64,000 bases of DNA, taken from positions 25,823,039 to 25,887,038 of the forward strand of contig CM055097.1 in assembly GCA_029204225.1 (NCBI GenBank), written 5' to 3'. Below the pieces are notes generated by a model. That model saw only the letters and a list, made by a program, of their open reading frames with translations. It ran no database searches and was not told the DNA's origin. Every line of letters begins with the position of its first letter. The stretch's first letter is position 1. Below, in pieces: positions 37,801-52,335 of this stretch. This DNA is from Diphasiastrum complanatum. Taxonomy: Eukaryota; Streptophyta; Lycopodiopsida; Lycopodiales; Lycopodiaceae. The position numbers were made by a program, and so were the translations under genes.

Positions 37801-40800
37801 TGGAGGTGTAAGCTGCGCACCTCTCGAAGAGGCTTCAGAATGAAGCAGAGGGCATAGGCTCCAGAATGAAGCAGAGGGCATAGGCTCCAAAATGAAGCAG
37901 AAGGCACAGAATGGTCCCATAAGGAAATGGGAAGATGAGAATGGGCAACTCAAATAAGGAAATTGAAGACTTGTGGTTGTCCCTTGGTACCAGCCCTTTT
38001 GGGGTAAGGGGGAGACCACAATGCGATGGGCGGCTAGGCGGTTGGGGTGGGACACCCAATATGCGGCCCATCCGCATGCGTCCCTGCGGTGGCGTGCGAG
38101 GTCCAGTTTTCCGACAATAAGAAGCTATTGAGGTTGTGGATCTCTTGTCGTAGATCTTTGTTCCACACAATTATACTAATAGGCATATGTATGCTTGAGA
38201 GAAAATTAGCAAGTGTAAACGAATCAAATTGACTACAAAATCTTCTCAGAAATAGGCACTAGATGGCAATAAAGCCTGTCCACCTGTAAAAGTCAACAAA
38301 CCTTATAGGTGGTGAAAACCCTAAACTAACTCCAAAACTTGGCACCTAATAATCATAGATTGCTATCCTTCGTCGTCACACAAACACTCTTTGGTGTGAA
38401 ACTTCAAGTGGGATATTTTGGGAGAGAGATATTTGATTGATGAGCCATAAAATTTGTTGCACTTGTTGGTCACCAAAGAATATAAAGATCTACTCAACAT
38501 TGAAGCAAAATTTGTTCGTACGTAGAAAACAAAATATCCCCTATCTTGACCAAACTTTGATCTTCAAGTTCTTTTGATTGAAAACTTTGATTGACAAGTT
38601 TGAAAGTCATCTTCAGTATGGAATAGAAAGATGCAAAAAGAATCTGAATCAAATTCTTGATAATTGAAGAATCAAATGAAATATTCCATTTTGACCAAAG
38701 TTGACTTTATAATAACTTTAATTGTATGCAAGTCAAAATGAGTGGAAAATGGATCTTAAGGCTTGTAGGATCAGTTCTTAATACCAATCAGCTGGGTAGC
38801 TCTTTAGTTGTTGATGATGGAGGAGACTGGGTATCCCAAGTTGTGTAGGCAGAATACATATGTTTCCTTGTCCTTCATCCTTCTTCATGTTTTAGGTGGC
38901 TCTTGCTCTCTGGTTTATGTATGATCAATGTCCAAGTTTTCTCCTCCTGCTCTTGTATTTTAATCTTTAAGTGGGGCCTCCTCATTAAAAGTTACATCCT
39001 GACTTATTTTGGGTGGGGGCCTCGTACATTTGTTCATACTACTCCAGTACTTCGTCGTTGGACACACACTTACTTTAGGCAATATTCATATGTGGTGTTT
39101 GTTGAGTACACAAGATACATTTGGAATCTTGGATAAACTTTAGAAGATGCAAATTGACAACCAGGGTGCATTAAAAGTTACATCCTGACTTATTTTGGGT
39201 GGGGGCCTCATACATTTGTTTATACTACTTCAGTACTTCGTCGCTGGACAAACTTACTTTAGGCAATATTTATATGTGGTGTTTGTTGAGTACACAAGAT
39301 ACATTTGGAATCTTGGATAAACTTTAGAAGATGCAAATTGACAACCAAGTTGGTTGTTTTTAATAGATATAGGCTTTGGTAATCCACATGACCAAATCTT
39401 CCATGCCACAACTTTTCTTGGAATTTTGTTGCACATGAGAGTGCATGTTGTTTAGGTATAGAAGCTTACAATTGTATAAATACCCTTCTTCAATAGTTTT
39501 AGCCACCCCGTTATAGTTGATGTTCACATCTTTTACTAGACTTTGACTCATTAAATTCAATTGCCACTTTTCATTCGTATTGTAGTGTTGTTAGTGATCA
39601 AAGTTTTTCTCAGAGTCCAAGCAAGCACAAAACGTCCTTAATATATCTTATTGTCCACTTGGCATTTCTACAGGTACTTCACCACAACCCTTCAACATTA
39701 AACACATCAAAATTATCTTCCTCTTCTTGGCCCTCTACTCTTTCTCAACATATTGGCCTATTTGTCTTGTATTGGGCTATCTCCTCTGATGAAGTTGCTA
39801 TTCATGACACTCAAAGGGAAAAATGACCGAACTTACCACAACAACTACCTTGAGTTTTTGGTATGCTTGAGGACAGTTGTTAGTGCTTGGTTTTTCAATG
39901 ATCTAGATCTTTGACAATTGCTTCTCCACTTCCTTGCTTGAGGGTTTGATGCTATTCCCCTTGCCTTGCTAGGGCTTCCCTCCTATTTGGCTCTTACTTT
40001 CTTCTAGAAGTGAATACTTGTTCCAAGTAATCTTGTCTAGTTGCTAAGTGTAACTCTTCTAGTTTTTTCATGCAACCAATGTTGTCTGCAAATGCGTTTG
40101 AAGCTTCAAGATTTTGAAATCTATTTTGGGTCCTAAGGCCCCAAAGAAGGGGCCAAAGGATCCCCATGCGACTATTAGGGCCCAATCATGCCCTAACTGA
40201 AAAGGTCCCAGATACCTTTCCCCTAAGCACTTTTCATCATAAATGGATCATCAAAAGGATTTTTGCACAAAAGATTATGATCTTTGTCAATCACATAAGA
40301 TTGAATGCTTTTGTTTAATTTACATTATGATTCAACCACTTTTATGATATATAGCACCTCCCAATCAAATTTTTATATTCGCACTTGGATTTGTTAGACT
40401 ATAAAAAAAAGACTTACAAATGTCATCAATGTTTTAAACGTTGGAGTTACAAATACTCCAAACATTTGAATGCTACATTGCTTGCGACAATAAGCCATTA
40501 TGTTCCTTCTACATGCAACGAGTTTTCCCAATAAAATCTTGATAGGCATAAAGTAGGCTATTAAAGACAATTGAAACCAAATCATGATCATGCATTGTCT
40601 CATGCCATTGCTCTTGAGAACTATATCCACCCTACAGTAATTTTTTAACCACAAAGCGTTTTTCATTTGATGTAAGACGACATAGGGGCTATGGTCCATG
40701 CGAGGTCTATATGGAACGATTTAGTAATTTTGGTTTCAAGTGTCAAATTTTTAACATTCATAATTGTCAAACCACTAATGGTCAAGTCATTGGATAGTAA

Positions 40801-43800
40801 TTGGGTCAAGTCTATATTAATTTTCAATGAAGATGTAACTTGTAAAATTGGGGCTAGTCCCTTATTACTACCCAAATTAGCAAACATAGGATGACGAAAG
40901 GATAATCACGGGCCTTGTAAAGCATAAATGCAGATGTACATGAACACCATGAAAAGCCAATGACGCCCACAATACAATAAATGCCTGATTGGAAATGGAC
41001 CTTCAATTCATAATTTCAAACATGAAAAAGTAAAATCTTGTAAAATCAGTAGTTATTGGAAACCAAATAAAAAGTGAAACAAGAACAAGGGCACCGAGCT
41101 CACATGTAGATATTTCCATGATCTGCAAGCATGCTTGAGTTCATACACCAAGTCGTCGATGCATATGAGCTCCATAGTATACCTTTTTTTATAGACAAAT
41201 TTCCAGACGTTTGGAACATGTTTCACATTTGGACGTTTGGTTTTCGCCCTACGATTTATCTACGGGTGAATCGTGCCTGCCTTTACCACGGCTATATACA
41301 TTTTTCTGTTCAAGCAAGTTCCTTCAAGACACAAATTTCTCCAGCATCTTTCCACCGGTTGTAACCTGACGTTGCTGTCTTGCTGCCAAAGCACGTCTGC
41401 AAATTTCTCCTCCTCCTGCTTTACATTGGGACTAATCCTCGCTTCTGAGGATTGGCTATATTTCGACTGCCAAGTATTAGTTCAAGCTAGATTCAAATAT
41501 GGTAACCTCAAGTGGCAAGTGCCAGATTATTGTAGGAATAGATCCTTAATGTCAAAGTATACATAGTTGCCCAAACATGTCTCAAAGAACATGCCTAACT
41601 CGAGCTCTCATATTGCTTGAAAAGCTGCTGCAAAATGAGTGATAACTAGGGATTAGCCTAGGTGGGTATGTTTTTCAGAACATGTTGAACCTTGATGGCA
41701 AATCATTGGTGGCAGTTTAGGTAGTGAGTTGGTGTAGTTTGGGCTTTTTGCTGTTAATCAGTTTGTGCATGTTGGATCCTATGAATATTAAGTTTCAATT
41801 TTCAGCTTAATTGTTAGCTTGGACCTCCTAAAGACTGTAGATTTAAGGGCATTGGGAATAAGGTGCAAAAATTGCAACTTTGGTCATGTTCCCTTTTAAT
41901 GTGTGTTTCAGTTTTGTGCAGGCACTACATTTCAAGCCTTCGATCCATACGCTCTGGCTCTTTTGCTCGCTACCTTGACCAGTTAGGTGAGCAGCTAAAA
42001 CTATGTCCAATCTATAAAAAGCGTGATCCTAATACAGATCTATCATTCCATATCTTCTTGCCAGTGTTATGTGAGAGAGATAACACTGTTTAGCTCTAGT
42101 GCAATAGTGGCACAGTGCAATGTCTGGGTTCCAAATGTATACCTTCATGATAGTTCGCATGAAAACAGTTTCTTGATTTATTATTCTTATTCTGTTATGC
42201 TTAGGAAATTACATCATGTTCTACCAAGTAAACTCCTAGAGCATGCCAACTAGATATGATGCAATCACTCTCCATGATAGCTCGAGTTAGGGTTCTGACC
42301 AGCCACAGTCTTTGGATATTAAATAGAAAAGCAATGGGCTTTGGCACTCTCCTATTCTGAAACTTTCTGTTTTAGTGGGAACATTGAGGTGGAAAAGAAT
42401 CCAAATGGAATGCTTTGTTTGACTGATCCATACTGCAAAGCAGTTTTATTTCCTAGCAAGAGATTCACTCATCAGTGGAAAGTAAGAGCATTTAATGCAG
42501 GAAATATAAACTTCGAAAATGCACTGTTTGACTTGGAGTTTTACCGTGAGACCTGACTTCTCATTTGGTCACAAGTCAGTTCAATCGCTTGATTTACTTT
42601 GATGTACATCTCTTTTTCATGCCACTCATCTCTTCATAATAATCTCTTTCTTTGAGCTGCTAGTCATTTACTAGGTCATAAAATGGTTTTGCTGCTTGGA
42701 CAACACTATAGAGGCATTAAGCAGGATGAGCAGAGCATCTCAGGCGATTAATGATAAGTTACTCTCAAACCAATCTGCTATGAAACTAGAGCAAGAAAGT
42801 AGTCATTACATGAAATACCAGTATGTTGCCAAGCTGCTAAGCTTATATGCAGCTTACTTAACTAGACTTGAAATTAGACATTGTAACCAAAAATTATCAT
42901 ACAGTCGTTAGAAAGATAGGGGAAGGTCAAGGTATAGTCAAGTATGCTAGTAGTACTGGTGCTGCATACTTTTTATGGTTGTCATTCATGGGTGATCCGA
43001 CGGATTTCATGTGGCATCTAAGCTAGTCATCTCCTCTAGCTGACATCAACTGCTCCTAGATGGCATGGTGGTAATTATTTTTTAATTTGTTTTAAATTGT
43101 CTCTCAGTGACAAGTTAAAACAGGCAATCTGCTTTATTGTGATTGTGTTAACCTCATTATTGAGTGAGAAGAATCTTTATGATGAAGAAGTATATCACCA
43201 CTTTGTTGCAGCCTCCAAAATCATGAACACTCTTGAGATTGGGGCTGCACCACAATCTTCAAGCACTTTGTTGATTTAGTCATTTTTTGAACAGATTGAA
43301 AAAGTAATAATGAAAATTTGCGCTAAGGCTGGATTGTGGAACAGGTTGGCAGGATTGCTTGCTCCCAAAGGCCTTGGAAAGTATGGTGCGCTGTTTGTAT
43401 GATGGCCTTCTGATTATAATTTCAACATGTGTTTTTGTTTGAAACTAAGGGCCCAAATCTTCCAGGTTTTGCACACCACTTAATCATCTACAATGGAAAC
43501 CTTTTTTGTGTGAAAGATGACTTGATCATGGTCTTCCACTACCTTTAAAAGAGCATAGGAGAGAGATGTATCAGGTTCTCTTAGAGCACCTCCAGCATTG
43601 GAGATATAAACAGTGATAAATTTTGAGTTAAAATAATTGTGACTTGATTGTTTTTGTTCCAGTAATTCATCAGTTCCTATTTGAAATGGGAAGCAATATC
43701 TTTCACCATTTAGTGATGCAGGCAATTCTGTGTAGAGGTTAGGTAATTGTTGGTTGAAGTTTAGGTATGGCAAGCCTGTTAAATGCTTGCTAAACCATAT

Positions 43801-45461
43801 AGGTGTCATGCAACCGAGGGTCCCAGAGATGAGTAGATACCTGAACCAAAAGCTTCCTGACAGGATGAATCGGGTGAAAGATTATCAATCAAGGTGCCAT
43901 TGTTTGAGAAACTTTTGCTAATGTGACAACCAATCAGCCTATGTCTATTGACAAGAACAATACACAATTGTGGGGTTCTAGTTTGTGGACGTTCCGATTT
44001 AGAGTTTAAGTTTTTAGTCACTTTCTAATGTTAGCTTTCTGGCCTTTTAGAGCTTGAACCTAGCGAAGATCTTACATAAAAGCTAGCCATGATCGTTTAG
44101 CACTCCAAGTTTCACCTGTGCTAAGTTACTGATATAACAGGAAGTTGAGGCTGCTATTGGCGGTCAACTGTCAAGGATTATGCTTCTGAGTTTGAAGTAT
44201 AGTTGCATGTTCCAAAGGGCTGGGAAAAATCAACAAGTGCCAAATTAAGAGGTTGATAGGTAGCACTGTTGTAGTATACGAATGGCCTACCTTCTAAAAA
44301 AAAGGTTATTTGCTGAGGAAAGCATCTTTCTCCAATGCATGGATAGTACTTTTTATGGTGAAGTTACTGTTGCAGTCTCTATATGCTTTTGCAAGGTAAC
44401 AAGCATCTCTTGACACATTTTGTTTGCATTTTGCAGAATGGGTATGGCGATGCATTATTAGGCAACAAATATTGAGAGTGTTTGCAGTGCTACTGGGTAC
44501 CATGACAGTTGCAGTTTTGATTGCCGAGGCAACACTGCTTCCTAGTGGTGTTGATTTGTCACTTTTCTCAGTATTAATAAACTCAGCTCGTTACAGGGAG
44601 ATTCTGGTGCAGGTATTCGATTATTCCCTACTAAAAAGCAGTGGCACAACAAGAATCCATGTAGTGAATGGGTGTGAATGCTTCTATACTAATTTTTCTA
44701 TGAGTTGTATGTGTGAGAATTTGCCAAAAATTGCCAAATCTAGCTTGATCAAACCATGCAAATTGTACATAGGTGGGTCCCACACGTGTGAATCCTTGTT
44801 GGCACGTGTGAGGTGAGGTCAAAGTAGTTTAGATCTCATTCATAGGATTAGTTAGGCTTGTTCGGTCCTAATTCTTAAATTATAGGGCCAAATTCCTTGA
44901 ATCATGGAGGTGGATAGCCAACCTAGTCACCAACTTGGCAAAACTCTAGGGTTAGGTAAGATAGACAAATTAGGGCAAAAATGGTCAATCATCTTCCTTA
45001 TTACATGCTGGATTTTCACCTAACTTGAGGTGGGGAAGAGCTTATTGTACATACAATCCATCATTCCATAGTGAGGAGTTAGAATTTTTGGAGCAAATTG
45101 GCAATCTTGAGTTTTCTACACATTTGTCTTGAGTTTTTGTGAATGCTTTGGTATCTAAACTTAATTACACTTAATCTCTGATAATAGGCTGTACTAGAGG
45201 CCGTACCACACACGTGTGGGATTGGAATTCCATGTTTGATCAATGGTTTCGATTGCTCGTGGGATCCAATATTACTTTTCAAGATCAAGATTTTGTGACT
45301 AGTTTTGCAATAGATAGGTGTATCAATCAATCAATCACTCTTGGAGCCTTATGTAGGTTCATTTATGGTCCTTTGTACTGTACTTTTAACATGGTATCAA
45401 AGACAAGCACAAGAGGATAGTCTTGATCAAAGGACAATCCATTTTTAGCAAGTTTGTTGCT

Positions 45462-45495
<34 letters not shown>

Positions 45496-48400
45496 CTTTA
45501 TTAACGTCTTTTCCATGCCAAAAGGCGTATAAGACGAGCAAGTACATCAGATAAAGTGGAACCAAGACGGAACAATGCCGTCAAACAACATAACTAAACC
45601 AAAACTAACTAAGAAGAGGATAATGTCCAGGGTTATATGGTACGTAGACCATTTATAGATTCATCCGGCATCTCTTCAGTGCTCTAACTATCTCACTAAC
45701 TCTGAACAGTCTCAGATATCTCATTAATAGTAGCAGGTTTAATATCTACAAAACAGATGATACCATCTTCATCCAAGTATGTTGTGGTGCCCCGCAGTGT
45801 AGATCTCTTCCCTAGCGCTTCATGACGACCAATGGCAGATGCAAAGCGTATAACAAGAGTACCTGGATCTTTCTTTGGTCGCCATGCAGTATCCATATCT
45901 TTGTGGTGGTGTTGAAGACTCTCTTCAAGAAACTTTTTAGCTTCACCAACAGCATCATGGGAGTTCGTAATACCTCTGACTCGGACATTAAGAGCCTTTT
46001 GCTCTCGCAAACGGCTCTCGGTGAACGTAGCTGAGATAAAAGAAGGTGGAGGTGGTAGAACAGCAGTATTAGGACCTGTAAGCACATTTGCTCAGGATCG
46101 GACAACAGTATGATGCTGTTCCACTTGACTTTCAAGCTGCTGGATCTTAGCTGAAGTAGTCGAATGAGAGGAAGCTTTGATTTTGACAGCTGCCATCGCG
46201 CGAGAGAGAGAAAGCTAGTCTTGAGATGGCGAGTTCAAATCAAGTCTCAGGTTGAAGATTTGGATCCAAACTTGGTGAGGGTCGGTAGCTGTACTTCCCA
46301 CACGTGTGGGCACCTTTGTACCAGTATTTAATCTTCATCATTCACAAGATCCAAACAATTGCATTCTATGTCATCTTGATAAGTTTTTTGTTGCTAGTTT
46401 TAGGAAAAGCATCAAAGTATGTTTGCCATCAATTAGATTTGGCTTAGTGTCATGAGATCTAATTATTTGAGGCTGAGTTCAAGCCCTTTAAATGTGTTTC
46501 ACAGGTCTTGAAGAACCACCAAGAAGAGGAGGAGAGATTTAGCCATGTTTTCTACTTGATTTGATAGTTCTTTGATAGAATCTCATCTTATCTCCATTCT
46601 ATCTTTTTGAGGGAGGAGTGTGAGGGCTGTGACTAGAAGTCGAAAGAGAGGGCTAGAAGTCAAGTTTGAGATAATCAAGACAAGTGAAACCTTTGTGACT
46701 TTCTAGATTCAAATCACTCCCAATTTTCTTGAGCATTGTTTTGTAGAATCCTTCCTAAGTGTTCTTTTATCAAGATCATGGGGATCTTGCCACTTATGTC
46801 TTTGTGAACATCAAGTGAGTTGCTAGTGAGGCAAGTTTTGGAAAAGAATCTAGGGAGTGTTGAGAAGTTCAATCTACTTTGTGTTTATTGATTTTCTCAA
46901 GAGTCCAGCCGTGAGAATATGAAAGCAATTGACATAAGAAGATGTAATAGGTGCATATTGTGGGGTTAAAGAATTGACCTGTAATTTCATGGGCTTAATG
47001 CATGGGCATTGGATCAACATTCTTTTGCTCCAGAGTAGCAGCAAGTGGCATGGCCTTCACAAGAGCAGAAGGTTGAAGTGAGGCTGCATGATATTGTAAT
47101 GGTCCTCGTAATCTTGCAATGTAGAGAATTACAACTCACAAGCACAAAAGATTAGGAATTCTGTATGATAATCTAGTAAATCTATCATTTTCCTCACATA
47201 TAGTCGTGTGCTCTGAATGGTGGTCCTTGGAAGTTGCGCCTTTGTTTTTAAGTAACTCGAGGTCAATCATACCATCCCTCATGTCTTGCTTGAAAGTTGT
47301 CTACATAATTTTTTTTCGGATGTCCAATCCATGACATCTTGCTTATGAACATATGAAAGCTTGACAATCCATACATAAAGTAGCTAGTTGTATCCGCTGC
47401 ATTGTCACTCTTCTTATACATTCCAAAAAATGTCTAAAGCTAAGCAAACCAATTTCCAACTCATTGCCAAGTATTGACTAAGTAGTTTGTCAATATGTGG
47501 GAGAGTTTGTTATAGAAAGTGCTACAGATTGATCTAGATGGATGATTCACGTTTAACATCAAAAGATGATCACAAAAGTTGAGGTTCTTCTTTTTGACTA
47601 TGCTAAGTTGGCATTACTATTGACTAAAGTCAATACAAAGCTTAGACGATGCTGTATGTGCAATGATAAGAGAGAAAAACTTGACCAATGTTTCAAACTT
47701 GTTGACATCGAAAGATAGATAGATAGATAAATATCTAATAGATAGATATCTCAATTTATATGAATCTTGAGAATCCGTTAAATGAAAAAATATGTTTAGA
47801 AAATGATTGATGCAAAGTAAGTAAGATGAGATCCATTTTAATCTTTGTGACTCCCTTCTAGAGCTGTGTTTGACATGGTCATATGTTTCAAGTGGGCCTC
47901 AAAGTTCATCTTGGTGAATCCAAGTTGATAAAATGGATGCTATAATTGGAGATCAACTCTTCTAGCAAGGGAAGATTTGCAGTTAAGACACTCGGTCTGT
48001 GTTGTGCTCAAATTTGGTGATGTTGATGAAGTACTAGTCATGGGGATGAAATCATATGTGGGAAAGAAACAAAATGGTTTGGCAAAAAGTGGTTGATCTA
48101 TAAATATTCAAATCAAAGTACAAGGTTTATGGTTGATGGTTTAGAACTTGTTTCTGGAACAAAAATATATTTTATTTATTTTATTTTTACAGTTTCCCTT
48201 GAAATTTTTTGTGGGGAACTGTATGAAAGGGTGGAAGTATGCCACTTTATTAGCAGTAGGTTGTTAAACAAGTGCATATTGAGGGAAGTGCTTTTGGATT
48301 CATGAGCTATTGCAAGTAATTGCCACTCTTAATGCTGTGAAAGACAACTTAATAGCCTACTTTACGGGTAAGTTGTCAATAATTTAGAAATCATGACATG

Positions 48401-51400
48401 GATAAATGAGCTGATTTTTTTCTCTGAAAATTGGATCCGATAGGTGGTTGAAATTCAGCCGTACATGGCCTGGAAACAATCATTGACTTTCAGCTTCCAA
48501 AACCAATCTATAAAGGCCTAAAGACTTGTGGTATCAAGGCAGAGTGTGTGTTGCTTGTGGCATTCTCTGGTCTTCTCCTATGTGTTAATCAACCATCAAA
48601 AGTTTCTGTAATCTCAGGTGCTTTCCCATTTAGTTGGATCGAGTGAGATTGTAACCCTGACTATTTTCACTCCAGCATCTTTTTGGTTTGCTGTATATTT
48701 CTATCCATAATTGACCAGATCAATATAGCTCTAGCCTCTATGCAATGTTATTTTTGCCTGTTTCTAGTATGTCATTATGTTGTTCTTCTAATGCATTGAT
48801 TGATCATTTCTAAGTTCATTTAACACTAACTAAACTATCAAAAGACTCGTGCTATCAAGGCAGAGTGTCTCTGGTCCTCTCCTGTGTTAATCAGCCATCA
48901 AAAGTTTCTGTAATCTCAGTGCTTTTCCATTTAGCTGGATCGAGTGAGATTGTAACCTTGACTATTTTCACTCCAGCATCTTTTTGGTTTGCTGTATATT
49001 TCTATCCATAATTGACCGGATCAATATAGCTCTAGCCTCTATGCAATGTTATTTTTGCCTGTTTCCAGTTTGTCATTATGTTGTTCTTCTAATGCATTAA
49101 AATCATTTCTTAGTTCATTTAACACTAACTAAACTATCAAAAGTCTTCTATCCAAATCTCTTCTTTTTTGCACATACACACGCACACACATGTACTCCAA
49201 AATTTTAATCAATTGAGAAAAGTATTTGCTTTTGGTTGTGGGAAGTTTGTACACAATATTAGGAGGATCTCATGATAGACACTGATTATCCCATACCCAT
49301 TGACAGTTACACGGAAGAGATGCCACCCTCAGGTAGTGCTACCTTGAGAACTCTAACTTGCATCTGCACACAGATACACTCTAGTAGAAAAAGCAAGTGC
49401 TTAATCAATTACGAGAGGAGCATAGAAATCCTTAACTTAGACATATGGAGGGGAGGAGCTCCATGAAGAGCCAGCTCACCTAGCACCTTACTATAGGTGC
49501 CCTTCCTGAAATTAGACTCAGTACATAAATCTAGTTATGGCCTGTGGAAATTCTGGCTATAAAGGTGCACATGTCACATTGCATTCATGACTTAGAGCAT
49601 AAGAATTGCTAGTAGCGATAGTTTTGACTTTTAAACATCATCATATGATGAAATGTGATGACATTAAGGTTTTATTTACTTTGCAATGTCCTTATTATAT
49701 GGTACATTGCTTCATCTTGGAATAAGTTCGAAGTGATTCAAGGCTTAAAATTTCCTTGATTAATTTTCATGCAGCAATATTTCTAAGGATATGTTTTGCA
49801 TGCAGGTTCTGGCATTTCTACCATTGGTGTATATGTGTGCTTGCACATACTTCTCCCTTTTCAAGCTTGGAATGTTCACCTTCTATTATTTTGTACCCAA
49901 ATACACCAACTCTGTGAGCCTCCTTATGATTTGTTCGTAAGTTTCAACAGACTCGTTTTTGAATCATATGTTTTCAATAGAGTCAAAACTAGTGGTTGAA
50001 GGCTTTTCATCCTTCAAGTACATAAGCAATTACAATTTGTGATATTAATTGATATCTTGCTAATATGTTTTAGATATACCAAACCATGTCTACATCTTGA
50101 GTTTTACATTTTGTTAATAGACATACTGTAAAATTTAGACTGTACAAAATTATCAGGATTCATCTGTGTCAATTGCTAAAATTAGACTTTAAACTTTACC
50201 TTACAAGAAGATGTTTTTGTTTCCTAATTGCAAAAGCATTTGTGTCAAAGTTTTAGGATGTAATCTGCCTCATATGAAGTATTCGTTGTCTTTGTACACA
50301 GGTTTGTTTTGCATGACATATGCTGTATATCTCTGCGGCTTCTAGAAGATCTTGTGCCAGTATCTCATTTCTAGTATCCTGAGACCCATGACATATATCC
50401 TCATCCTCTACTACCTCATCCAAATAAACCTGTTTTAAATTTTTTTAAAAATATGAAAAGACGATATCTTGAAGTAGGAGTGCCTGATCAATGAGCTATA
50501 AATTGCTATGAACTCATGAAGCAATAAAGATTAGAAAGATCCGCACCACTTAAGCAAAATCTTTCTGACAAAGAGCAGAATATCTCTTTGTTTTGGCAAG
50601 GCAAGGGCGACAACTGTATGGAGAGCCGTGGTGAGAATTGTGTCCTAGGACTCCAGAGCAACATCATATGGGAACTGGAGTAAGGTTGTTGTGAGAGAAT
50701 CCTGGTATCTCGGTGCTCGGTTAGGGATAGAGGTAGGGTGTACGATATGTCCAAGATCCAAAAAGAGGTGTGAATGGTTAGGTAGGTGATGGAAGTCATG
50801 TCATTCCTAGAATGGAGTTGACTAAATCATATTAGAAATCACATAACTAAACCATACAACAATAGAGAGAGAATGATGGAAGCCGAAAACACTTGCTCAA
50901 TTAGTAGGATCATATTACTGGACATTAGGGGTAGTAAATATCTGGAAAATAATTTTGGTTTTTTTTGTTTTCTAGATTTGGCAAACTACATATGGGCATC
51001 AAGTCAATGTCCTCATGAGCTCATACCACAAGACATGTAGACGTTTTAATGTCGAACTTCTGATGCGAGAACTGATGGTATTAGTTGCATACTGTCATGG
51101 GCATTGACGTTAACCACTTGTGGCCATCAGCCACTAAACTCCTGAACATGCAAACTCTAGTCTAGAACTACTATGAATTTGTTGCATATAGTCATTTGGC
51201 CATAAACTCCAAAATCATAGTTAGAAAAATTAGAGAAGATGAAAAACGACAACACACTTGGGAGTGAATAGGATTTTTTTTAATTTTTCAGCTTACATAT
51301 ATATATTTTTTGTAGAATGCTTTGTTGTCTACAGGTAGCTTCAACCCTTTTGAAGCAGGGATATCCGTTTCACCAATTCCATCCCAACTACAACTCTTGA

Positions 51401-52263
51401 GATTCCCATAATCATCTCAACTTTACGCTATAGTTGATGAAATTATATTTCAATTTGACAAAACCCATGGAAAGATTGGTAAAAGTGAGTTTCTTGATGA
51501 GGAAAATTCAATCCTTTCATTGAGTAAGAGCGTATTCTCTTAACACAATGATCACAGCTTACAACATTGGCCCATCCGACATTTCGATCTTTAATAATAA
51601 GTTCATTACGATTGTACTAAGGTGCCAAGGGATAGTCAGCATAAAAATATTTCCTTGGACAACTTCTCTAAGATATTAACACATTATGATGATGCATGAA
51701 TTATCATCTTGATTCTTAAAAGTAGTTAATTTGCCTTTCCAAATTGATACTATTCCTATTGTTAAATCACCAGTAGATGATTTGGCCATCATAGGTTCAC
51801 TAGGATTGTGACTTGCAACTTCAGAGCAAAAGTATCAGATCTTGGTGATTTGAAAAGAAAATTCTGATTGGATACATATACTTGCTAGGCTACTTTTCAT
51901 TACTACCCTGTAATCTAAGAATATCACTATTGTACCATAGTCTGAAATGGTTTCTTAGATGACTTTAACTACTAAAATTAGACAGTATCTGCTAAACATT
52001 TGGAACAATCCATGGTTGAAGAATTAGCCATGCTTCTTCAAAGGTGGAGATTTGATGACTGTGTCCCACCGAATTCAAAATAAAAAAAACCCTGTCTGTG
52101 AAGAGGCATGCATGAGTGCGGGGGGGGACTCTTTTTTTGCGAAAAGGACCAGTCCCCTTTTTTTTAACAAAGGCGCCTTGCCTTGAGCAATCAAAGGGTA
52201 TAACATTTCTGTGCCTGTAAAACTAAGGTTGCCTGTGAAGTTTTCTGGTGCTCTTGGCAAGGC

Positions 52264-52335
<72 letters not shown>

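Larger units (their letters stand above)
35948..38116 (+). mobile_element. Complete non-autonomous LTR element (TRIM/LARD-like) in intron 7
   Basis: 5' LTR 35948-36234 and 3' LTR 37798-38116 both start TGTTGGAGGTGTAAGCTG and end in GACA. PBS TGGTATCAGAGC follows the 5' LTR (36235-36246) and a polypurine tract AAGGGGGAG precedes the 3' LTR. The 5-bp target duplication ATAAG lies at 35943-35947 and 38117-38121. The 1.56 kb interior encodes no recognised gag or pol. It has tandem repeats (36590-37075) and further PBS-like sites. It must rely on another element's proteins. Confidence 0.88.
45464..46386 (-). mobile_element. Small ORF-bearing retroposon with 11-bp target duplication
   Basis: TTTGTTGCTAG occurs at 45453-45463 and again at 46387-46397, bracketing 923 bp. 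On minus the insert ends with AATAAAGC and a (TTTC)n tail next to the duplication, as in target-primed reverse transcription. It contains one ORF (46196-45696). There is no reverse transcriptase, so another element must have moved it. Confidence 0.72.
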
